From an uncultured Gemmataceae bacterium (GTDB lineage Bacteria; Planctomycetota; Planctomycetia; Gemmatales; Gemmataceae), in NCBI GenBank assembly GCA_937922175.1, contig CAKZUU010000083.1, positions 1 through 6,296 of the forward strand: a stretch of DNA of 6,296 bases, in the 5' to 3' direction. Under the pieces are notes generated by a model that was given only the letters and a program-made list of their open reading frames with translations, ran no database searches and had not been told where the DNA came from. Made by a program: the position numbers and the translations under genes. This document shows positions 1 through 5,509 of this stretch, one piece after another (position 1 is the stretch's first letter; each line of letters begins with the position of its first letter).

Positions 1-2078
1 AGAATCGCCGCCTGCTCCGACATGCCGAAGATGCCCGCCCAAATGGGCCCTTGCAAGGCGAAGCCGAGGGCGTGGACCAAAGATCGGCCGGTCAGGAAAC
101 GAGTCCGACCAACGACGCTTTCTGTTTCGTCGGTGTGACAAACGCGACTGGCCGACCACGCCGCCACGACGCTGGAACCGACCATCAGCAACGCGGCAGC
201 GACGGGGTGCAAGTAGCCCAGAGCGGCCAGTGAAATCCCGGCAAGATTGTAGGATGCGGCACGGAGCAAAATCCGCTTCATGCGGGCCACGGCGGAGCGG
301 GAGACCGCAATCGCGTCCGGAATGGCACGCAGGTCGTCATGAGTCAGCGTCATTGGTGCGGCTTCATTCGCCAAGTCCGTCCCGCTGGCTAAAGCGATTC
401 CCACATGAGCGAGTGCTAATGCCCCGGCGTCGTTGAGCCCATCGCCGATGAACAGGACGCGGCCACCTCCCGCCGATGCGTCCGTCACGAGTTGCCGTTT
501 CTCCTCGGGAAGCAATCCGGCACGGACCCGCGGGTCGCCGTCGGGCGAGACAGATTCAACCAAGGCGACGGCCCGATGTTGCTGGTCTCCTGTCCACACT
601 TCGACGGGAAGGTTCAACGATCGAAGCCGGTCGAGAGCGACAGCGGCCGTCGCCCGGACTTTCTCGTGTAGGATGGCCACCGCAGCGAGTTGACCATCAC
701 ATTCCAGGTCGATGCGGTGCCCTTCCGCAATCCGCAACAGCGACAACAAGGACGAGGCATCGCGGGCGATCCACTCTGGTCGGCCGATCCGCAAATGATG
801 TTCCTCGCCGTTGGCGACGATCACTGCCTCGATACCCTGTCCGGGCACGGCCCGCCACTGCGCTACCGAGGCCGCGGGTCGGACAGCGGCTTGGTTCCAC
901 GCGACGAATGCCTTTGCAATCGGGTGGCGACTTCTAGCTTCGACGAGCGCCAACCAGCCCAACAGTTTCTCCCGTTCAGGGCCCTCCTGGGCCGTCGCCA
1001 AGTCCACGAGATGGAGGGCATCGTCGGTGAGGGTTCCTGTCTTGTCGAAGACGACTCGATCCGCCGTCGCCAAGCGCTCGATGGTATCGCCCGAATGAGT
1101 GATGAGTCCGCGGCGTGCCAACTCGCTGAGGGCCGTCCAGATGGCCAGGGGCGTGCCAAGACCCAAAGCACACGGACACGCCACCAGCAGGACTGACATG
1201 GAATGGAACAGGCCGGTCCGCCATTGGTCGGCCCAAGTCCAGTAGATGAACGTCCCGAAAGCGGCAATCAAGACCACGGGGAGAAACCAGCGGGTGAGCC
1301 GATCGGCCAGTTGAGAGAGCGATCCGGGTCGCAGGCGAGCGGACTCGACGGCGGCGATCAACCGATCGACTTGCCGATGAGCGCCCGGCACAGTTGCCTC
1401 GATCAGGAAGACAGCATCGGTGGAAGCACTCCCCGCGAGGACTCGATCGCCGGGTCGTCGGACAACAGCAAACGGCTCGCCACTAATGGCGGATTCCGCG
1501 ACGAACCCCATCCCTTGCCGAATGATCCCATCGACGGGGATGAGTTCGCCGGCGTGCACTTCGACGACATCGCCGGACTGGATTTCTCCTGCCGGGACGA
1601 CCTCACCGGTTCCTCGTCGAGCGACGGACAACGCCGACTCCCAGGCACGGGCGGCTCCGACGGCTGACTGCTTTTGCCGGTCGAGAATGAGCCGACCGAA
1701 ACTGTACACCACCAGCAAGATGCCGATGACCTCGAAATAGATGGGGCCCTCACCGGCGAGATACGATTGCATGGAGGCGGCGAACGCTCCCAAGGCGGTG
1801 GTCAGGAATAGCAATTCGACGGTCACGCGCCCGTGTCGCAGTTCTTCCCACGCCACCCGGAACAGCGGCGCTCCCAACAAGGCAACGGTCGCTGCGGTCG
1901 CCGCCAACACCATCGTTTGCAAGACATGGCGGGTGAAAAAATCGCTCGGCGGGGTGAGATTCACGGCCAAACCGAGTACCATCGCCTGCATGGTGAGCAG
2001 GGCGGCTCCGGCGAGTCGGACGGCGGTGCCGGCCGTCGTCGGAGTGGTGGTGCAGGTGGTGGTACAAACGCTTGTCAT
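1..2078 (-). CDS. ccoI: P1B-type Cu(I)-transporting ATPase, CcoI/CopA-like (partial, C-terminus outside window)
   Basis: This ATP-driven copper pump probably supplies CuB for the oxidase. I translated it by hand: 692 codons remain open from the ATG at 2078 to the window edge. The order is two extra N-terminal helices plus two more (about 17-40, 51-73, 87-106, 112-131); the actuator domain with SGDVVEVHAGELIPVDG (168-184) and SGEP (199-202); and the metal-binding helix with CPC (301-303). Then follow DKTGTLT with Asp345 as the phosphorylation site, SRHP (383-386), GQG (413-415), TGD (496-498) and GDGLNDAGA (545-552). The last pair of helices carries YN (610-611) and MVGSS (632-636), the Cu(I) signature. 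There is no HMA domain; residues 1-15 instead hold Cys5 and Cys9 in a Cys-Thr repeat. Another 50 residues or more follow the last canonical helix and include a hydrophobic stretch. Only nine bases separate it from the preceding stop, without a clear Shine-Dalgarno. Copper specificity is inferred from motifs and context; CcoI versus CopA is not settled. Confidence 0.93.
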   Translation of the reverse strand, partial: MTSVCTTTCTTTPTTAGTAVRLAGAALLTMQAMVLGLAVNLTPPSDFFTRHVLQTMVLAATAATVALLGAPLFRVAWEELRHGRVTVELLFLTTALGAFAASMQSYLAGEGPIYFEVIGILLVVYSFGRLILDRQKQSAVGAARAWESALSVARRGTGEVVPAGEIQSGDVVEVHAGELIPVDGIIRQGMGFVAESAISGEPFAVVRRPGDRVLAGSASTDAVFLIEATVPGAHRQVDRLIAAVESARLRPGSLSQLADRLTRWFLPVVLIAAFGTFIYWTWADQWRTGLFHSMSVLLVACPCALGLGTPLAIWTALSELARRGLITHSGDTIERLATADRVVFDKTGTLTDDALHLVDLATAQEGPEREKLLGWLALVEARSRHPIAKAFVAWNQAAVRPAASVAQWRAVPGQGIEAVIVANGEEHHLRIGRPEWIARDASSLLSLLRIAEGHRIDLECDGQLAAVAILHEKVRATAAVALDRLRSLNLPVEVWTGDQQHRAVALVESVSPDGDPRVRAGLLPEEKRQLVTDASAGGGRVLFIGDGLNDAGALALAHVGIALASGTDLANEAAPMTLTHDDLRAIPDAIAVSRSAVARMKRILLRAASYNLAGISLAALGYLHPVAAALLMVGSSVVAAWSASRVCHTDETESVVGRTRFLTGRSLVHALGFALQGPIWAGIFGMSEQAAI
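2043..2066 (-). repeat. Two 12-base direct repeats encoding Cys-Thr-Thr-Thr twice
   Basis: On the minus strand the units are TGTACCACCACC and TGCACCACCACT, adjacent and differing at two positions, both third codon positions. They encode residues 5-12 of the copper ATPase and place its two N-terminal Cys residues four apart. The synonymous-only differences suggest the peptide repeat has been kept, though two units are too few to prove it. Confidence 0.6.
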
Positions 2079-2087
2079 GGCCGAGGC

Positions 2088-2828
2088 TCAATTATTCTTC
2101 GGCGTCTTGGTCGCTGGAGGGGTTGCCGCCGGCGGAGCTTTGCCCGGCTCCACGCTACCCGCCGTGGTCGCGGGGAGGGGGTCTTCCTTCGGTTGTTGTT
2201 CCAGCTCGGCCACCGTCCACTGAGTTTTTCGGGCGCTGGTTGCCTGTCGGGCGGCAGCCACCACTTTTCCCTCGACAGGATCCGCTTGATTCCCCCAGGC
2301 TTGGCGGATGTAGGTGAGGACGGCGGCGATTTGGGCATCGGTCAATTGCGAGGCCATTCCCGGCATTTGACCGTTGTAGGTTTCCCCATTTACGTTGATT
2401 TTGCCTTGCAGACCGTGGAGCACGATGCGGGCCAGCGTGGCGGGTGGTCCGAGTACCCATTCGGAGCCAGCCAAGGGTGGAAATTGCCCGGGTCGGCCCT
2501 TGCCATCGGCTTGGTGACAGGCCAGACAGCGCCCCTGATAGAGGCGCTCTCCGAGCACGACGGGGTCGATCGGTTGTGCCGCCACCGCTGCCGCCCCGAG
2601 GCTTTTCTTCTCGTCCAAGACGTCGACGCGGAAATCACCGGAGTAACGGCCCAGATACCAACCCCCCCAAAACAGGAATGCACCAAAAAGCAACGCCCAA
2701 ACAGGGTGGATCGGCTCATAGCCATCCCGCGGCTCCGCTCGCTCCCGCATGATGGGAGCATGCATCGCTTGTACGTCGTAGAGTTCGCCGTGCTCCGCGA
2801 GGTTTTTTTCTTCGGATGCCGTGTTCAT
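2088..2828 (-). CDS. Membrane-anchored mono-haem cytochrome c in the CcoP position
   Basis: This 246-residue protein has a polar N-terminus of about 40 residues, one membrane helix at about 42-60 (PVWALLFGAFLFWGGWYLG), and one cytochrome c domain at about 90-180. Haem binding is by GRCLACHQADGKG (Cys101, Cys104, His105), with a Met ligand in YNGQMPGM (Met155 or Met158) and a closing helix TDAQIAAVLTYIRQAWG. The N-terminal anchor ending in DGYEP-HPVW matches CcoP-like proteins, but canonical CcoP has two haem c domains and about 300 residues; only one CXXCH is present. After the haem domain comes a 65-residue tail with ARQATSARKTQWTVAEL, then a Pro/Ala/Thr-rich low-complexity end. It would pass electrons from ACIII or soluble cytochrome c to CcoO/CcoN on the periplasmic side. 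The start has GGAGG ten bases upstream and an ATGA overlap with ccoO. It could be called CcoP-like or simply cytochrome c; I leave the symbol open. Confidence 0.9.
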   Translation of the reverse strand: MNTASEEKNLAEHGELYDVQAMHAPIMRERAEPRDGYEPIHPVWALLFGAFLFWGGWYLGRYSGDFRVDVLDEKKSLGAAAVAAQPIDPVVLGERLYQGRCLACHQADGKGRPGQFPPLAGSEWVLGPPATLARIVLHGLQGKINVNGETYNGQMPGMASQLTDAQIAAVLTYIRQAWGNQADPVEGKVVAAARQATSARKTQWTVAELEQQPKEDPLPATTAGSVEPGKAPPAATPPATKTPKNN

Positions 2829-3439
2829 CGGTTGGCTTCCTCCAGCGGCACATCCTGCTTCAGTTGCTTCAGGTAGGCGACCAGGGCTTTCGCATCGTCG
2901 CTGGGGACGATTTCATAACCATCCGGCGGAGCGTAGGGGCCTTGCAGATTTAAAGCGTCGGGCGAGCGTTTGCCATCGATCTTCCGCTTGATGTACAAGA
3001 AGCGGTACGGGGGCATCACCGACCCCGGCGACGTGATCTGCGGATCATATAAGTGCAAATGGTGCCACGTCTCGTCGGGCTGGCGCACGCCGATGTTCGC
3101 GAGGTCTGGTCCCGTGCGACTGGTGCCCAGCAACACCGGCTGCTGTTTCAGATAATCGCGGGGCACGCTCCGACGATCGCCCCAGCCCCGAGCAATGTCG
3201 GTTCCGAAATCTTCCGACCGCACTTGCTGCGAGTGACAATACACGCATCCTTCGCGTTGATACACGCGCATGCCTTGGACGGCCAGCCCGGTCAGGGGGC
3301 GAGGGTATTCCTCGTTCGTGCCCTCGATTTGGTAAGGCTCGACCCTTTCAAACTGGTAGTAGGGCGAGGCGACCAGCAGCAACCAGCCGGCCAAGAATGT
3401 CAGGAATACGCCCAGGAAAATCAGCGGGCCTCGATTCAT
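2825..3439 (-). CDS. ccoO: cbb3-type cytochrome c oxidase subunit II, mono-haem cytochrome c (CcoO)
   Basis: CcoO is the membrane-anchored cytochrome c subunit that delivers electrons to the haems of CcoN. With the ATG at 3439 it has 204 residues. A membrane anchor lies at about 5-25 (PLIFLGVFLTFLAGWLLLV), followed by the family stretch SPYYQFERVEPY. The haem c site is GCVYCHSQQVR (Cys65, Cys68, His69). The family motif TSRTGPDLANIGVR follows, then WHHLHLYDP and the axial-ligand region SPGSVMPPYRFL, with Met142 as the likely sixth haem ligand. The C-terminus SDDAKALVAYLKQLKQD resembles the closing helix of CcoO. The stop overlaps the next gene as ATGA, indicating translational coupling. A TTG at 3469 would give a 214-residue form; I prefer the ATG because of its Shine-Dalgarno and because the helix then starts at the usual place. 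Confidence 0.93.
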   Translation of the reverse strand: MNRGPLIFLGVFLTFLAGWLLLVASPYYQFERVEPYQIEGTNEEYPRPLTGLAVQGMRVYQREGCVYCHSQQVRSEDFGTDIARGWGDRRSVPRDYLKQQPVLLGTSRTGPDLANIGVRQPDETWHHLHLYDPQITSPGSVMPPYRFLYIKRKIDGKRSPDALNLQGPYAPPDGYEIVPSDDAKALVAYLKQLKQDVPLEEANR

Positions 3440-3445
3440 GATTGT

Positions 3446-3456
3446 CTCTCCCTCCC
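3446..3456 (-). promoter_or_regulatory. Shine-Dalgarno deciding the ccoO start
   Basis: The minus strand reads GGGAGGGAGAG here, six bases before the ATG at 3439. It lies in the 26-base gap between ccoN and ccoO. It supports the ATG at 3439 over the in-frame TTG at 3469, which overlaps the ccoN stop but has no purine-rich site before it and would add ten charged residues. Confidence 0.72.
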
Positions 3457-3465
3457 GCTTTCGCC

Positions 3466-4956
3466 TCAAGAGACCGCGACCGGAACTTGTTCGGCAGCCG
3501 ACTCAGGGGCTAATAACGTCGGGCCGACACGCTGCCGACCATAGCGCAATACGTTCAAGACAAACAACACCGCAAAGGCGATATGCCCCGCGAGAATCAT
3601 CACACCGGAGATGCTTCGCAGATGCAGATATTTCTTCATCGCGGCGACAATCTCCATGAAGGGGACCGGTTTACCGTCCGGCCCGGGATACGCCAGATCC
3701 ACGCCTTGCAGCCACCCTCCGATTGTCAGGGCCCCAAACATGAGAAGGATGCCCAAGGCCGTGGTCCAAAAATGCACGCGGATCAGGCGCGAGGAATACC
3801 ACTCCCAACCGGTCAGGCGTGGCACGATGTAGTAGAAAGCTCCGAACATCACCATGGTGAAAAAGCCATACAGTCCGAGGTGTGCGTGCCCCACCGTGAA
3901 ATGCGTAAAGTGTGTGACGCGGTTCACTTCGCGGAGCGATTCCAGCGATCCTTGGAAACTGGACGCGGTGTAGATCATGGCTCCGAAGACAGTGAAGCGC
4001 AATGTGGGACTCGTGCGGAGCTTGCCGAAGTGGCCGACCATCGTCAGATGATGATTGATGGCCGTGGCCCCCACGGGAATGAACATCATCATGCTGCCGA
4101 TCACACCGACGGTCACGAGCCAGGCCGGGAGCGGTCCGCCGATCAGGTGATGCGTGCCGGCCCAGTTGTAGAAGATGGCGAACGACCAGAAGCCGATCAG
4201 ACCCAGGTAATAGCTGTGGACAGGTCGTCCAATGACTTTCGGGATCAGGTAGTAAATCGCTCCGATGCCAATCGTCGAGAAAAACAAACCAATCGCGTTG
4301 TGGCCGAACCACCAGAGAATGGTGGCATGCGTGACGCCACGAACTGGGAACCAAAAAAGCAAGGTGGTGGCGACCAGGTAAAGCCACGGCAGCCAGAAGA
4401 TCGCGCCGATGATGTACCATTGCGTCACATACACATGCGGTTCCCGACGGTCGCGGAACATGAGCATGGTCCAGAGCGCGATGGGGACATAGCCGGCGAC
4501 GAGAATGGGCTGGACCCAGCGGGGGAATTCCAGCCACTCGACGGAGGTACTGAACCCCGCCAACACCATGATGACGCCGATCAGTGTTCCCAGATTCCAC
4601 AGGGCGGCACCGATGAGAAGCATGGCGGGGTTGCGGAGTTCGACGCGGGAGAGTCGAGCCATCAGCCAAACCAGCGTGCCGAAGCAACTGTTGAACAACC
4701 AGCCGAACGCGACGGCATCCAGATGGGCAGGGCGGACGCGGCCGAAGGTGAGCCACGACCAATCCGCGAGAAACTCGGGCATGTGCAATTTAATGGAGGC
4801 GATGATGGCCAGGATCGTTCCGACCAGCAACCAGAAAACGGCAGCGGCGAAGAAGGTCAGCACTGGTATTCGCGTCGAATCATCGATCGCGGCCCGCTCT
4901 CGGGCCGCCTCCTGAACTTCGTTCGGGGTGGGGACGGATTGCACAGCAGCGATCAT
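3466..4956 (-). CDS. ccoN: cbb3-type cytochrome c oxidase catalytic subunit I (CcoN)
   Basis: CcoN reduces O2 to water at a haem b3-CuB centre in the cytoplasmic membrane and pumps protons. It is 496 residues, normal for the family, with about 12 membrane helices starting near residue 32. Visible ligand candidates by family pattern are: RPAH with His78 (low-spin haem b); WWFGHNAIG with His219 (CuB); RPVHSYYLG with Tyr249, at the site of the cbb3 His-Tyr crosslink; WAGTHHL with His269 and His270 (CuB); and HFTVGHAHLGLYG with His357 and His359 (haem b3 and low-spin haem b). The helix carrying H219 lacks the crosslinking Tyr of aa3 oxidases and the Glu ligands of NorB, so this is a C-family oxidase and not an A/B-type oxidase or NO reductase. 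The VGHAHLGLYG stretch differs from the common VGHVHSGALG. The ATG at 4956 overlaps the ccoS stop, with AAGGAG ten bases upstream. No ccoQ gene is seen after it. Confidence 0.95.
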   Translation of the reverse strand: MIAAVQSVPTPNEVQEAARERAAIDDSTRIPVLTFFAAAVFWLLVGTILAIIASIKLHMPEFLADWSWLTFGRVRPAHLDAVAFGWLFNSCFGTLVWLMARLSRVELRNPAMLLIGAALWNLGTLIGVIMVLAGFSTSVEWLEFPRWVQPILVAGYVPIALWTMLMFRDRREPHVYVTQWYIIGAIFWLPWLYLVATTLLFWFPVRGVTHATILWWFGHNAIGLFFSTIGIGAIYYLIPKVIGRPVHSYYLGLIGFWSFAIFYNWAGTHHLIGGPLPAWLVTVGVIGSMMMFIPVGATAINHHLTMVGHFGKLRTSPTLRFTVFGAMIYTASSFQGSLESLREVNRVTHFTHFTVGHAHLGLYGFFTMVMFGAFYYIVPRLTGWEWYSSRLIRVHFWTTALGILLMFGALTIGGWLQGVDLAYPGPDGKPVPFMEIVAAMKKYLHLRSISGVMILAGHIAFAVLFVLNVLRYGRQRVGPTLLAPESAAEQVPVAVS

Positions 4957-5228
4957 GATTCCCAGTCTCCTTCAGTGATGCGATGGGCGAAACGGCTGCC
5001 CAGAAGTGGCAGCGGCTCGGTCCGACGCGGCCTGACGGCTGGTCGTTCCGAAGGGTAGAGCACATCATCCGTGGGCATGCCGATCGGCTCATCCGGTCCA
5101 AAAATCGACGTCGCTTGCTGGTCCGGATGATCGAACTGGCCAGTCTTGACCGCCCACCAGAACGCGAATAGGGCCGCCCCACCAAACACGGTGACGGTAC
5201 CCAGCAGCACCACGTAACCGACAGTCAT
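4953..5228 (-). CDS. ccoS: CcoS-like cbb3 oxidase maturation protein with extended C-terminal tail
   Basis: This 91-residue protein has one N-terminal membrane helix (about 4-27) followed by the motif FWWAVKTGQFDHPDQQA, which matches the CcoS/FixS pattern of F-WA---GQFDDLD-PA. CcoS is needed for cofactor insertion (haem b and CuB) into CcoN in proteobacteria and acts at the cytoplasmic membrane. The family is usually about 45-70 residues. Here about 45 extra residues follow, rich in Pro, Arg and acidic residues (GPDEPIGMPTDD, then RPAVRPRRTEPLP). The usual acidic run after the motif is replaced by IFGPDEP. AGAGAGGA lies six to seven bases before the ATG at 5228. This start also gives an ATGA overlap with the preceding gene, and the stop forms an ATGA overlap with ccoN. 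Placement directly before ccoN differs from the classical ccoNOQP-ccoGHIS order but supports an assembly role. A longer reading of the frame up to 5858 lies antiparallel in register over actF and the small gene, and is not credible. Confidence 0.78.
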   Translation of the reverse strand: MTVGYVVLLGTVTVFGGAALFAFWWAVKTGQFDHPDQQATSIFGPDEPIGMPTDDVLYPSERPAVRPRRTEPLPLLGSRFAHRITEGDWES

Positions 5229-5497
5229 TTGGTCCTCTCTTTCAGCCATAATTCGGCGGCTCGACTCACGGGAATGTGGACCGTCCCCGGCTTGCCCTCC
5301 ACCGGACGTTCGACCCAGCCATAGCTGTTCAACTTGACCTGATCCGCCGCTTGAAGTTCGGCACGAGTCGGCTGGACAGCTTGCGGCTTGTTCGGCGTCG
5401 CCCAGAGGAGAAGCGCGGCGATCAGCGCCAGCACGGAGAGGACTCCGAGCAGCACGCCGAGAACGGTCATCCAGGGGATGGGTCGGGTGGTGCTCAT
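5225..5497 (-). CDS. Small single-TM protein of ACIII/oxidase clusters, SYGWV...HIP type, function unknown
   Basis: This 90-residue protein has a short basic N-terminus (MSTTRPIP), one transmembrane helix at about residues 11-32, a polar linker rich in Gln and Ala, and a compact C-terminal motif at about 56-84 (LNSYGWVERP, then GTVHIPVSRAAEL). From memory, the pattern 'SYGWVD...G-V-IPI-RAMEL' recurs in small proteins next to ACIII, SCO1 and cytochrome oxidase genes in several phyla. No biochemical role is known to me. The N-in topology would put the conserved C-terminal motif on the periplasmic side, where haem c and CuB chemistry occurs. There is no CXXCH and no Cys, so it is not itself a cytochrome or an SCO-type copper chaperone. 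The start is fixed by TAGGAGG five bases upstream. The stop overlaps the next start as ATGA. It could be an accessory or assembly subunit of either complex, or a CcoQ-like stabiliser; the sequence does not decide. Confidence 0.8.
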   Translation of the reverse strand: MSTTRPIPWMTVLGVLLGVLSVLALIAALLLWATPNKPQAVQPTRAELQAADQVKLNSYGWVERPVEGKPGTVHIPVSRAAELWLKERTK

Positions 5498-5502
5498 GAT
5501 CG

Positions 5503-5509
5503 CCTCCTA
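5503..5509 (-). promoter_or_regulatory. Strong Shine-Dalgarno of the 90-residue gene, overlapping the actF stop
   Basis: On the minus strand this reads TAGGAGG, five bases before the ATG at 5497. Its first three bases are the actF TAG stop, so a ribosome terminating on actF sits on the next initiation site. It is the most consensus-like ribosome binding site in the window and fixes the downstream start. Confidence 0.8.

Noticed and set aside
863..1753. Short minus-strand open frames at 863-1267, 976-1236 and 1403-1753
   Set aside because: They lie in other phases of the copper ATPase, whose true frame carries all P-type motifs in order across the whole region.
2079..2090. Readthrough of the TGA to make a cytochrome-ATPase fusion
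   Set aside because: The frames match, but the cytochrome C-terminus should be periplasmic while the ATPase N-terminus should be cytoplasmic. The topology does not allow a simple fusion, and no readthrough signal is evident.
1833..2876. Plus-strand open frame of 347 codons across the ATPase start and the cytochrome gene
   Set aside because: It spans two well-supported minus-strand genes and their junction, has low-complexity Gly/Arg composition and no motif.
3671..4762. Minus-strand open frame of 363 codons inside ccoN in another phase
   Set aside because: It is an out-of-frame shadow of ccoN: rich in Arg, His and Pro, with no membrane helices or motifs.
3466..4956. NO reductase NorB as an alternative to CcoN
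   Set aside because: The CuB histidines and the crosslink Tyr site of cbb3 oxidases are present, followed by CcoO and CcoS genes; the NorB Glu ligands and a NorC gene are not seen.
3583..5058. Long plus-strand open frame of 491 codons opposite ccoN
   Set aside because: It is antisense to a gene with every catalytic ligand intact. Its translation is hydrophilic, rich in His, Asp, Gly and Arg, has no recognisable domain, and is what the complement of membrane-protein codons in GC-rich DNA yields.
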